From NCBI RefSeq assembly GCF_001509485.1, contig NZ_LLZI01000045.1, positions 1 through 12,275 on the forward strand: a stretch of 12,275 nucleotides of DNA. The letters run 5' to 3'. The stretch's first letter is position 1. Every line of letters begins with the position of its first letter. Below are positions 1-6,852 of the stretch, piece by piece. The notes under the pieces are model-generated. The model saw nothing but the letters and a program-made list of their open reading frames with translations. It ran no database searches and was not told where the DNA came from. This DNA comes from Streptomyces sp. NRRL F-4489 (GTDB lineage Bacteria; Actinomycetota; Actinomycetes; Streptomycetales; Streptomycetaceae). A program made the position numbers and the translations under genes.

Positions 1-101
1 CGGTCGGGGCCGGGGCCGGGTGGTGCGGCTGTGGGTGCGGGGAAGGGCGGGGGCCGGGAGGGCGGCGGGGGTGGTGGGGACGGGCCGGGGCGCCGCGCCC
101 G

Positions 102-770
102 TTAGGCGAGCCGGCGGCGGTAGCGGTCCTCCGGGACGCGCCATCCGGCCACGTCGGACATCGCCACCGCGCCGTCCGGCGCGAAACCGGCCCGCCGGTA
201 GAAGCGTTCGGCACGGGCGTTGCCGCGCACCACCCACAGGGACATCGCGCCGTACCCGTGCGCCCGGGCCCGGGCCGTCCCGGCGTCCAGCAGCGTCCGG
301 CCGATGCCCGTGCCGATCAGGTCGGGCGCCACGTAGAGGGCCATCAGTTCGGCGACGGGTAGCCGGGAGCCGGGGGCCGCGCCCCGGGATTCCGCGCCGT
401 CCGGGACGGTTCGCGGATCCTCGGCCGGGGTGGTTCCCGGATCCTGGGCCGGGGCGGTTCCCGGGTCCTCGGCCGGGCCGACCGCCAGCCAGCCGGCCAC
501 CTCGCCGTCCCGGTCGGCCACCAGCTCCCACACCTCCGGGCGGCGGCGCGCGAACCGCTCCCGCCGCAGCCGGGCGTCCTCCGGCACGCTCAGCGCGTCC
601 AGATACGCCTGCGGCATCAGCCCCCGGTACGCCGTCCGCCAGCCGCCGATCCGCACCGCCGACACCGCGTCGATATCGGCCTCCGCCATCTCCCGTACCC
701 GGACCCGCCGCACCGGCCGCCCCGCCGTCCCCCGGGAGGCCCCGCCGGCCCCGTGCCCACCGTTCCGCAC
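102..770 (-). CDS. GNAT-family N-acetyltransferase with expanded Ala/Pro/Asp repeat
   Basis: A protein of about 222 residues that probably transfers an acetyl group from acetyl-CoA to an amine; the substrate is unknown. The N-terminal half has the pattern VREMAEADIDAVSAVRIGGW, common in GNAT proteins. The acetyl-CoA loop reads DLIGTGIGRTLLD (about residues 150-162), followed by GNARAERFYRRAGF, the usual motif B region. The first position of the Q/R-x-x-G-x-G loop is Ile, a mild deviation. The GTG start at 770 is chosen because AGGAGG (779-784 on the plus strand as cctcct) lies 8 bases upstream; a longer TTG-initiated frame from 833 lacks such a site, and its TTGACC looks more like a -35 box. 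Residues about 100-123 are three 8-residue Pro-rich repeats inserted between beta strands. It is transcribed away from the SDR. A weak 5-bp stem (88-100) follows the stop. Confidence 0.85.
   Translation of the reverse strand: MRNGGHGAGGASRGTAGRPVRRVRVREMAEADIDAVSAVRIGGWRTAYRGLMPQAYLDALSVPEDARLRRERFARRRPEVWELVADRDGEVAGWLAVGPAEDPGTAPAQDPGTTPAEDPRTVPDGAESRGAAPGSRLPVAELMALYVAPDLIGTGIGRTLLDAGTARARAHGYGAMSLWVVRGNARAERFYRRAGFAPDGAVAMSDVAGWRVPEDRYRRRLA
407..478. repeat. 24-bp tandem repeat, three copies, inside the GNAT gene
   Basis: Units lie at 407-430, 431-454 and 455-478 and differ by only a few bases. Each encodes 8 residues in frame (AEDPGTAP, AQDPGTTP, AEDPRTVP). Copy-number change would keep the frame and lengthen a disordered loop in the acetyltransferase. 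Confidence 0.85.
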
Positions 771-876
771 CCTGTCCGCCTCCTCGCCCGGTTCCCTGCC
801 GACGAGCGTCGGGCCCCGGTGGACACCGGTCAACCGGAATTACGGTCCGGGCCGCCGTCCCGGTTGGCCGCCGGAC

Positions 877-909
877 TTGACCCTGACCCTGGGGGCAGGG
901 TCGAACACT
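877..909 (+). promoter_or_regulatory. MerR-type promoter/operator upstream of the SDR gene
   Basis: A -35-like TTGACC (877-882) is followed by the dyad GACCCTG (879-885) ... CAGGGTC (896-902), perfect over 7 bp, and a poor -10 in the TCGAACACT stretch (901-909). The spacing from -35 to any -10 is 18-21 bp. That long spacing, with a dyad filling it, is typical of promoters activated by MerR-family proteins, and a MerR gene lies just downstream. Transcription would begin close to the ATG at 917, suggesting a leaderless or nearly leaderless message. Confidence 0.6.
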
Positions 910-916
910 TCCCGCC

Positions 917-1783
917 ATGGCACAGACACCTCGTGAGTCCGCGGCACCCGCCCATAACCCGCACTCCACAGCACCTTCCCGTACCCCGGAGTCCGCAGCT
1001 CCTGCCCGTACCCCGGAGTCCGCAGCTCCTGCCCGTACACCGCACCGGGTGGTCGTCGTCACCGGGGCCGGCACCGGCATCGGCCGGGCCACCGCCCGCG
1101 CGTTCGCGGCCGAGGGGGCGCGCGTGGTGGCGGTCGGGCGCCGCCCCGGCCCGCTCGTCGAGACCGCCGCCGGGGCGGCCGGCGGCGCGATCACCCCGTT
1201 CGCCGCCGACATCACCGCGGACGACGGGCCCGCCGCCGTCGTCCGGCACACCCTGGCGACCCACGGGCGGCTGGACGTCCTGGTCAACAACGCCGCGGTG
1301 GTCGGCATCGGCGCCCTCGGCAGCCATACCAAGGAGTCCATGGCGCCCCAGCTGGCCACCAACCTGGTCGCGCCGGTCCTGCTCACCCAGGAGGCGCTGC
1401 CCGCCCTGGAGCGCACCGGGGGAGTGGTGGTGAACATCAGCACCTCGATCGGCCAGCGGGCCTGGCCCGGCAACGCCGTCTACGCCGCCACCAAGGCCGG
1501 CCTGGAACTCCTCACCCGCAGCTGGGCGGTGGAGCTGGCACCGCGCGGAGTCCGGGTCGTGGGCGTGGCCCCCGGGGCGATCGACACCCCGATCGCCGAT
1601 CACCAGGGCCTGTCCCCGGAGCGGCGGGCGGCCCTGCGGGCCTGGCAGATCGCGCACACCCCGATGGGCCGCACCGGCCGCCCCGAGGAGGTGGCCTGGG
1701 CCGTCACCCGGCTCGCCGCCCCTGGTGCGTCCTTCGTGACCGGGGTGATCCTCCCGGTGGACGGGGGCGCGGTGGTCGGCTGA
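917..1783 (+). CDS. Short-chain dehydrogenase/reductase with repeat-bearing N-terminus
   Basis: An NAD(P)-dependent oxidoreductase of 288 residues; the substrate cannot be read from the sequence. After a 44-residue extension the Rossmann fold begins with VVVVTGAGTGIG (TGxxxGIG at 49-56). NNAA (124-127) and the active-site Asn149 follow, then NISTSIG (173-179) and Tyr189-x-x-x-Lys193. PGAIDTP and the C-terminal VTGVILPVDGG are also typical. The usual catalytic Ser position (13 before Tyr) is Thr176, flanked by Ser175 and Ser177, so the serine may have shifted or been replaced. The extension consists of four 9-residue repeats and is not part of the family fold; a GTG at about 1048 could give a shorter product. 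ATG 917 is preferred because it fits the promoter spacing just upstream. The MerR gene follows 84 bases later, probably in the same message. Confidence 0.9.
   Translation: MAQTPRESAAPAHNPHSTAPSRTPESAAPARTPESAAPARTPHRVVVVTGAGTGIGRATARAFAAEGARVVAVGRRPGPLVETAAGAAGGAITPFAADITADDGPAAVVRHTLATHGRLDVLVNNAAVVGIGALGSHTKESMAPQLATNLVAPVLLTQEALPALERTGGVVVNISTSIGQRAWPGNAVYAATKAGLELLTRSWAVELAPRGVRVVGVAPGAIDTPIADHQGLSPERRAALRAWQIAHTPMGRTGRPEEVAWAVTRLAAPGASFVTGVILPVDGGAVVG
935..1042. repeat. 27-bp tandem repeat, four copies, at the SDR N-terminus
   Basis: Four in-frame 9-codon units (935-961, 962-988, 989-1015, 1016-1042) encode ESAAPAHNP, HSTAPSRTP, ESAAPARTP and ESAAPARTP. The last two are nearly identical at the DNA level and the first two are diverged, which suggests repeated local duplication with the newest copies at the 3' side. 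Confidence 0.85.
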
Positions 1784-1867
1784 CCGGGGCCGGTAGCGTA
1801 CGTCCGGGCCGGGACGCGGCGGCCGGACGAGGGCGCCGGACGGGCCCGTACGAGGGGAGGCGGTCCG

Positions 1868-2230
1868 GTGCGGATCGGTGAACTGGCGGACCGCACAGGG
1901 GTTTCGCCGCGCGCGCTGCGCAAGTACGAGAGCGCGGGGCTGCTCGGCTCCGAACGGGCCGCGAACGGCTACCGGGTCTACGACGAGCGCGCCGCCGTCC
2001 GGGTCCGCAACATCCGCTACCTCCTCGACGCCGGTCTCACCCTCGCCGACGTCAGCTGCTTCCGGGACTGCCTGGACGGCGACCTGTCCACCGCCCCGCC
2101 CTCGCCGGCCGGCCTGCGGATCGCCCGCGAGCGGCTCGCCGTCATCGACCGCCGGATCGCCGCGCAGACGGCCGCCAGGGACCGGCTGGCACGGGCGCTG
2201 GAGGCCGTTCCGGAGGTCTCGGGGGCCTGA
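1868..2230 (+). CDS. Small MerR-family transcriptional regulator
   Basis: A 120-residue DNA-binding protein. Residues 1-40 (MRIGELADRTGVSPRALRKYESAGLL ... NGYRVYDE) are the classic MerR winged helix-turn-helix. It is followed by the second helix pair (RVRNIRYLLDAGLTLADV, about 45-62) and a long helix (about 84-112) that should form the antiparallel dimer coiled coil. The C-terminus is too short to hold a separate ligand domain. Cys64 and Cys68 (CFRDC) could be a metal or redox sensing pair, but this spacing is not one I can assign to a known sensor. The GTG start has GAGGGGAGG eight bases upstream. Position 19 is Lys where LRYYE-type proteins have an aromatic residue. It probably controls the SDR through the dyad at 879-902, and so itself, as the second gene of the unit. 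Confidence 0.9.
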   Translation: MRIGELADRTGVSPRALRKYESAGLLGSERAANGYRVYDERAAVRVRNIRYLLDAGLTLADVSCFRDCLDGDLSTAPPSPAGLRIARERLAVIDRRIAAQTAARDRLARALEAVPEVSGA

Positions 2231-2271
2231 ACGCGGTTGGGTCGTCCAGGGCGCTGGAAACGGCCGTCAGA

Positions 2272-2289
2272 GGCGCTCAGAGCGGCGCC
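2272..2289. terminator. Possible weak terminator between convergent genes
   Basis: GGCGC (2272-2276) and GCGCC (2285-2289) can pair, with an alternative stem CGCTC-A-GAGCG (2274-2284). It lies in the 91-base gap between the MerR gene and the tail of the radical SAM gene. There is no T-run, so it is only a candidate. Confidence 0.3.
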
Positions 2290-2321
2290 AGGGCCGGTCG
2301 CGGCGGCGGACGGCGGGGCGT

Positions 2322-3395
2322 TCAGAGCAGCGTCAACTGCGTGGCCTCCGGTGGCGGTTCGGCGGCCGCTCCCGGTCCCGTTCCGGGAGCCGTTCCGGGG
2401 CCCGCTCCCGTATCCGGCGCGGGCGTGTCCCGAGGCGGGATCCGGCGGGCCCGCCCCGGCCGGGACGGCCCGAGGCCGTACTCGGCGGCCAGTTCGTGGA
2501 CCTGGCGGGTGATCCGCCGCTGGTACCACGTGGGGGCGTACGCGCCACCGGCGTACAGCGCCTCATAGCGGCCCACCAGGTGCGGGTGGTGGTGGCCCAG
2601 CCAGGCCATGAACCACTCGCGGGCACCGGGCCGCAGATGCAGTACCAGCGGCGTGACCGAGTCGGCGCCCGCCTCGGCGACCGCCCGCACCGTGGCCCGC
2701 AGCTGCTCCGGGGCGTCGGCCAGGAAGGGGATCACCGGGGCCATCAGGACCCCGCAGGGGATCCCGTGGGCGGTGAGGGTGCGCACCACGTCCAGCCGCC
2801 GCTCGGGCGCCGGCGTACCGGGCTCGACGGTGCGCCACAGCGCGCGGTCCAGGAAGCCGACCGAGACCGAGATGCCCACGTCGGTGACGCCGGCGGCCTG
2901 CCGCAGCAGTTCCAGGTCGCGCAGGATCAGCGTGCCCTTGGTGAGGATCGAGAACGGATTGGCGCGGTCCCGCAGCGCCGCGATGATCCCGGGCATCAGC
3001 CCGTACCGCCCCTCCGCCCGCTGGTAGCAGTCCACATTGGTGCCCATCGCGATGTGCTCACCGCGCCAGCGGGGCGCGGCCAGCTCCCGGCGCAGCACCT
3101 CCGGGGCGTTGACCTTGACGACGATCTGGGAGTCGAAGCCGAGCCCGGTGTCCAGGTCCAGATAGCTGTGCGTCTTGCGCGCGAAGCAGTAGACGCAGGC
3201 GTGACTGCACCCCCGGTAGGGGTTCACGGTCCATTCGAACGGCATCCGGGAGGCGCCCGGGACGCGGTTGACGAGGGAGCGGGCGCGCACCTCGTGGAAG
3301 GTGATGCCGCGGAATTCGGGGGTGTCCACCGTTCGGGTGACGACATCCGTGCCGAACAGCGCGGATGGGCTTTCGCCCAGATTGTCCCAGCGCAT
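2322..3395 (-). CDS. Rv2578c/SplB-like radical SAM protein
   Basis: A 357-residue radical SAM enzyme of the family annotated as SplB-like or Rv2578c-like. The reaction is not established. The cluster motif CSHACVYC (Cys63, Cys67, Cys70; CX3CX2C) binds the 4Fe-4S cluster that cleaves S-adenosylmethionine. It is preceded by the characteristic NPYRGC and followed by the family segments GTNVDCYQ, ILTKGTLILRDL and ISVSVGFLD. The ATG at 3395 is chosen because AGGAGG (cctcct, 3400-3405) sits four bases upstream and the protein then starts MRWDNLG, as family members do. A longer frame to 3587 would run through the promoter. Residues after about 320 form a Pro/Gly-rich disordered tail ending in TQLTLL. 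The promoter carries a LexA-type palindrome, so induction by DNA damage is likely. It converges with the MerR gene and diverges from the SRPBCC gene. Confidence 0.9.
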   Translation of the reverse strand: MRWDNLGESPSALFGTDVVTRTVDTPEFRGITFHEVRARSLVNRVPGASRMPFEWTVNPYRGCSHACVYCFARKTHSYLDLDTGLGFDSQIVVKVNAPEVLRRELAAPRWRGEHIAMGTNVDCYQRAEGRYGLMPGIIAALRDRANPFSILTKGTLILRDLELLRQAAGVTDVGISVSVGFLDRALWRTVEPGTPAPERRLDVVRTLTAHGIPCGVLMAPVIPFLADAPEQLRATVRAVAEAGADSVTPLVLHLRPGAREWFMAWLGHHHPHLVGRYEALYAGGAYAPTWYQRRITRQVHELAAEYGLGPSRPGRARRIPPRDTPAPDTGAGPGTAPGTGPGAAAEPPPEATQLTLL

Positions 3396-3433
3396 CGGGC
3401 CTCCTGTTGCGATCCGGTCGACCCCCTGCAGCG

Positions 3434-3451
3434 ATAATAGAACATACGTTC
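3434..3451 (-). promoter_or_regulatory. LexA (SOS) box next to the -10 of the radical SAM gene
   Basis: GAACATACGTTC (3440-3451) fits the actinobacterial LexA core GAAC-N4-GTTC with exact arms. On the minus strand a good -10, TATTAT (3439-3434), immediately follows it, so bound LexA would block the promoter. No convincing -35 is visible upstream. The predicted start near 3427 leaves a leader of about 30 bases containing the AGGAGG site. Confidence 0.8.
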
Positions 3452-3564
3452 GCTTCGGGGGTGGTGGCCCGGATTTGGGCCCGCTGCCCCGGGGTGGTTG
3501 GCTTGACCGCGCACCGCATCGGCGGCGCACCAGGTCCGGCAGCCGACTACTGGAGGAAGCACAC

Positions 3565-4008
3565 ATGGGGCAGGTAGAGGCCACCACGCAGCGCGAGATC
3601 GCGGCGGATCCGGAGGACGTGTTCGACGCGCTCGCCGACTACACCGGCACGCGCCGGCAGCTGCTGCCCGAGCACTTCAGCGAGTACGAGGTCCGCGAGG
3701 GCGGTGACGGCAAGGGCACCCTCGTCCACTGGAAGCTCCAGGCCACCAGCAAGCGGGTCCGCGACTGCCTCCTGGAGGTCGACGAGCCCACCGACGGCCA
3801 GCTGGTCGAGAAGGACCGCAACTCCTCGATGGTGACCACCTGGACCGTCACCCCGGCCGGCGAGCACCGCGCCAGGGTTGTCGTCACCACCACCTGGCAG
3901 GGCGCCGGCGGTATCGGCGGCTTCTTCGAGCGGACCTTCGCCCCCAAGGGCCTCGGCCGGATCTACGACACGATCCTCGCCAACCTCGCCGCCCACACGG
4001 AGAAGTGA
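3565..4008 (+). CDS. SRPBCC-family (START-like/polyketide cyclase fold) protein
   Basis: A 147-residue single-domain protein of the SRPBCC superfamily, a helix-grip fold with a deep hydrophobic pocket that binds lipids or other small hydrophobic ligands. The opening VEATTQREIAADPEDVFDALADYTGTRRQLLPEHFSEYEV is the usual first strand, helix and strand. The C-terminal helix is the segment from GGFFERTFAPKGLGRIYDTILANLAAH. No catalytic residues can be assigned and the ligand is unknown. The ATG at 3565 has GGAGGA (3552-3557) seven bases upstream; the frame stays open upstream to 3268 but that part overlaps the divergent promoter and is not family-like. A weak -35-like TTGACC occurs at 3503-3508. 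It is probably monocistronic, with a hairpin overlapping its stop codon. Confidence 0.85.
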   Translation: MGQVEATTQREIAADPEDVFDALADYTGTRRQLLPEHFSEYEVREGGDGKGTLVHWKLQATSKRVRDCLLEVDEPTDGQLVEKDRNSSMVTTWTVTPAGEHRARVVVTTTWQGAGGIGGFFERTFAPKGLGRIYDTILANLAAHTEK

Positions 4009-4034
4009 ACGGCGTCCTCTCCTGACCCGTTCAC
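4005..4034 (+). terminator. Hairpin overlapping the SRPBCC stop codon
   Basis: GTGAACGG (4005-4012) and CCGTTCAC (4027-4034) are exact 8-bp complements with a 14-base loop. The stem contains the TGA stop (4006-4008). It has no T-run, as is common for terminators in this group. Confidence 0.5.
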
Positions 4035-4071
4035 GGCGCCGCCAAGCTCACCTGTTCGGGTGGTTTCCGCG

Positions 4072-4111
4072 GGGCGGCGCCGCCCGGACGGGTGTCCGGC
4101 GGGCCGCCGGA
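4072..4111. repeat. Two perfect GC-rich palindromes in the 250-base gap before the MFS gene
   Basis: GGGCGGCGCCGCCC (4072-4085) is a perfect palindrome. TCCGGCGG (4095-4102) pairs exactly with CCGCCGGA (4104-4111) around a single base. They may add to termination of the SRPBCC message. The rest of the gap to the GTG at 4259 holds no gene and no clear promoter. Confidence 0.45.
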
Positions 4112-4258
4112 AATCCCTGATGGGAGCCCAAGGGGCGCGCGCCGGACGGCACTTGGCGTCCGTTCCCGCCCGTCCTGCTCCGTTCGTCCCCGCTTGATCC
4201 CCGTTGTCGCCCGGTGCGAGAAAGGGCGCCCGCACCGGCGTGACGAGGGGAGCAGGAC

Positions 4259-6742
4259 GTGGGCGGCACCACCCTGAGCGAGCGGGACCGGCCGGCCGGG
4301 CCGCCCGCCGGCGACGCCACCGCGGCCCCGGAACCGGCCGTACCGGCCCCCCGCGCCCGGCCCCCGGCCCCGCCCGGCCCCCGGGCGCGGGCCGCCTTCC
4401 CCGTCCTCCTCCTGGCCCTGGTGGCCGCGGCCCTCGGCCAGACCGGCCCCGCCGCAGCCCTCCCGGAGATCGCCCGCGCGCTGCCCGGCCTGACGGCGCC
4501 GTCCTGGGTGATGGCCGCGTGCCTCCTGGGGACGGCCGCGGGCCTCCCCCTCCACGGGAAGCTCGGTGACGTCCTCGGCCGCAAGGCGGCCTTCCTCGTC
4601 GCGCTCCTGGTTTTCACCGCGGCCTCCGGACTCGAGGTCCTCACCGTGTCCTCCGGACTCGCCGGCTGGACGCCCTCCCCGGCCGGGCTGATCGCGGCCC
4701 GCGCCCTCCAGGGGCTCGGCGCCGGCGGCGTCCTGATCGGCGTCCCGGCCCTCCTCGGCGCGGCCGCCCCGCCCGCCGTACGCGGCCGCCGCACGGCCGC
4801 GGCCGGCGCGGTGTACGCCGTGGCCGCCCTCACCGGCCCGCTCGCCGGCGCCTGTTGCGCCGACCACGGCCTGGGGCGCTGGAGCCCCGCCCTCGGCGCC
4901 CCGCTCGGCGCCACGGCCCTCCTCGCCGCCGCGCTCGCCGTCCGGATCCCCCGGTCCGCCACCCGCCCCCGCCCGGACCTCGCCGGCGCCCTGCTGCTCA
5001 CCGGGGGCGCCACCTGCCTTGCCCTGCTGGCCAGTTGGGGCGGTACCCGCTACCCCTGGGGATCGCCGGTGATCCTCGGGCTCGGTGCCGGCGGCCTGGC
5101 CGCCGCGGCGCTCCTCCCGTTCACCGCGCGCTTCACCACCGCGCCCCTGCTCCCGCCGCGGCTGCTCCGCGACACCCTCTTCGGACGCACCGGCCTGGTG
5201 GGCGCCGTCCTCGGCCTCGCGCTCTACGGGGCGGCGCGCCACCTCCCGGCCTTCCCGGCGGCCACCGGCGCCCCCACCGCGACCGCGTCCGCGCTGCTGA
5301 TGCTGCCGCTCCCGGGCGCCCTGCTGGCGGCCGCGTACGCCACCACCCGGCTCGTCCGCCGCACCCGCCACCACACCGGCCTCCCGCTCCTGGGCTGCGC
5401 GGTGGCCCTCGTGGGCATCTGGCTCCCGGGCCACCTGCCGGCGGCCGCGTCCGGCCCGGCCCGCGCCCTGTGCTCCGGCGTCCTGGGCCTCGGCCTCGGG
5501 CTGGTCCTGCCGGCCCTGGTGCTCACCGCCCGCTCCGCCGTACCCATCCCTGGCCCGGCCGGCACCACCGCCTGCCTGCGCCGGCTCGGCGGCACCACCG
5601 CCGCGGCGCTCGCCGCCGCCCTGCTCGCCGAACGTCTCGCCGCCCGGCTGCCGTTCCCCGACCCGCTCGCCGCCCACCTGGCGCGCGCCCTGCCCGCCGC
5701 CCTACGGGAGGGCTGCGCCGCGTTCCTCCAGGCCGCCGTGCCCGGAAGCGCGCGCTACCTGGCGCCGGCCCTCGCCCTGGGCTTCCTGCTCGCCCTCTCC
5801 CGGAAAGAGAACCCCCTGGTGTCCCACGCCCCGCAGCCCCCGCAGACCCCGCACCCGCCGTACGGCGACCCGGCGGACCCCGCCGTGCCGCCGGCCCGCT
5901 CCGCGGCCGACACCGCCCTCAACGGCCCCGCGCCCGGCGGCGGCCACCACGCCCCCTATCCGGCCCCGCTCGCCCCCTCCCTGGCCGGCGTCCCGGTCTG
6001 CGGCACCGTCCAGCACCACGACGGCAGCATCGTCCCGCGCGCCGCGCTCACCCTCATCGACATCGGCGGCCGGCAGATCGGCCGCGGCGCCACCGGGGAG
6101 GACGGCCGCTACGCGCTCAGCACCCCCGGCGCCGGGTCGTACGTCCTGATCGCGGCGGCGGGTGGCCACCAGCCGCAGGCGGTGACGGTGACCGTCGGAG
6201 AACGCCCGGTCGAGCTGGACGTCGTGCTCGGCGGCGCCGGCCGCCTCGCGGGCACGGTCACCACCGCCGACGGCACCCCGGTCCGGGACGCCATGGTCAC
6301 CCTCACCGACGTCCGCGGCGAGGTGGTGGCGACCACCCGCAGCGGACGCGAAGGCGGCTACGTCATCGGCGACCTGGTGGCCGGCGAGTACACCCTCGCC
6401 TCCAGTGCCCCGGCGTTCCGGCCGGCCGCGCTCCCGGTGACCGTGCAGGCGTCCCGGGAGACCCGCCAGGACATCGAACTCGCCGGCGGCGCGGTGCTGC
6501 GCGGCACCGTCCGGGCCGGCGGCGGACGGCCCGTCGAGGACGCCCGGGTCACCCTCCTGGACGCCGCCGGCAACGTGGTCGACACCGCCACCACCGGCCC
6601 CGACGGGCTGTTCCGCTTCGTCGACCTCTCGTCCGGCGAGTACACCGTCGTCGCCGCCGGCTACCCGCCGACCGCCACCGTCCTCCGGGTCGCCGGCGGC
6701 GGCCGCACCGAACGGGACCTGCAACTGGGGTACGAGGACTGA
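4259..6742 (+). CDS. MFS (DHA2-type) domain fused to three carboxypeptidase-regulatory-like repeats
   Basis: An 827-residue membrane protein in three parts. Residues 1-44 are a Pro/Ala-rich cytoplasmic tail. Residues about 45-520 resemble the 14-TM DHA2 drug:H+ antiporters: loop motif GKLGDVLGRK between TM2 and TM3, RALQGLGAGG in TM4, LLASWGGTRYPWGSP near TM7-8, and the family's usual ending, here LSRKENPL. Several signature positions differ: the TM1 motif LDxTIV-x-ALP reads LGQTGPAAALP, with the membrane Asp lost, and WRWxFxxNxPxG reads GRWSPALGAPLG. After a Pro-rich linker (521-579) come three beta-sandwich repeats at about 580-660, 661-744 and 745-827, each with a G-T-V ... GxxV-x-x-A-x-V-T-L start and an EDGRY/EGGY/DGLF-type turn. 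The GTG start has AGGGGAG upstream. Substrate and sidedness of the C-terminal domain are not known. Confidence 0.85.
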   Translation: MGGTTLSERDRPAGPPAGDATAAPEPAVPAPRARPPAPPGPRARAAFPVLLLALVAAALGQTGPAAALPEIARALPGLTAPSWVMAACLLGTAAGLPLHGKLGDVLGRKAAFLVALLVFTAASGLEVLTVSSGLAGWTPSPAGLIAARALQGLGAGGVLIGVPALLGAAAPPAVRGRRTAAAGAVYAVAALTGPLAGACCADHGLGRWSPALGAPLGATALLAAALAVRIPRSATRPRPDLAGALLLTGGATCLALLASWGGTRYPWGSPVILGLGAGGLAAAALLPFTARFTTAPLLPPRLLRDTLFGRTGLVGAVLGLALYGAARHLPAFPAATGAPTATASALLMLPLPGALLAAAYATTRLVRRTRHHTGLPLLGCAVALVGIWLPGHLPAAASGPARALCSGVLGLGLGLVLPALVLTARSAVPIPGPAGTTACLRRLGGTTAAALAAALLAERLAARLPFPDPLAAHLARALPAALREGCAAFLQAAVPGSARYLAPALALGFLLALSRKENPLVSHAPQPPQTPHPPYGDPADPAVPPARSAADTALNGPAPGGGHHAPYPAPLAPSLAGVPVCGTVQHHDGSIVPRAALTLIDIGGRQIGRGATGEDGRYALSTPGAGSYVLIAAAGGHQPQAVTVTVGERPVELDVVLGGAGRLAGTVTTADGTPVRDAMVTLTDVRGEVVATTRSGREGGYVIGDLVAGEYTLASSAPAFRPAALPVTVQASRETRQDIELAGGAVLRGTVRAGGGRPVEDARVTLLDAAGNVVDTATTGPDGLFRFVDLSSGEYTVVAAGYPPTATVLRVAGGGRTERDLQLGYED

Positions 6743-6770
6743 CGCCCCGTTGGAGCGGGTGAGCGCGCTT

Positions 6771-6826
6771 GCCCCGGGGGCGGTGCTGAGCGCCGGGGCG
6801 GGCCGGCAAGAAGGGGGCGGGCCCCC
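6771..6826 (+). terminator. Hairpin pair after the MFS fusion gene
   Basis: GCCCCGG (6771-6777) pairs with CCGGGGC (6793-6799), and GGGGG (6813-6817) pairs with CCCCC (6822-6826) across a four-base loop. They lie 30-80 bases past the stop of the fusion gene and are the best candidates for ending its transcript. Confidence 0.55.
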
Positions 6827-6852
6827 GCGCCCCACTGGCCGCCGGGAGCCCG

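Noticed and set aside
88..100. Terminator after the GNAT gene
   Set aside because: The GGGCG-CCG-CGCCC stem is only 5 bp, which is expected by chance in this composition.
771..833. Upstream TTG start for the GNAT protein
   Set aside because: The GTG at 770 has a near-perfect AGGAGG at ideal spacing. The TTG lies in a -35-like TTGACC and has no ribosome site.
1878..3437. 519-residue plus-strand open frame across the MerR and radical SAM genes
   Set aside because: It overlaps two well-supported genes in other frames or strands, and its translation is low-complexity Arg/Pro/Gly/Ser. Long open shadow frames are expected in DNA this GC-rich.
4031..5677. 548-residue minus-strand open frame opposite the MFS gene
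   Set aside because: It is rich in Gly/Arg/Glu with no domain pattern and lies antisense to clear transmembrane motifs, so it is a shadow of codon bias.
4855..6762. 635-residue plus-strand open frame inside the MFS fusion gene
   Set aside because: It is an Arg/Pro-rich +1-type shadow of the real frame, with no recognisable domain.
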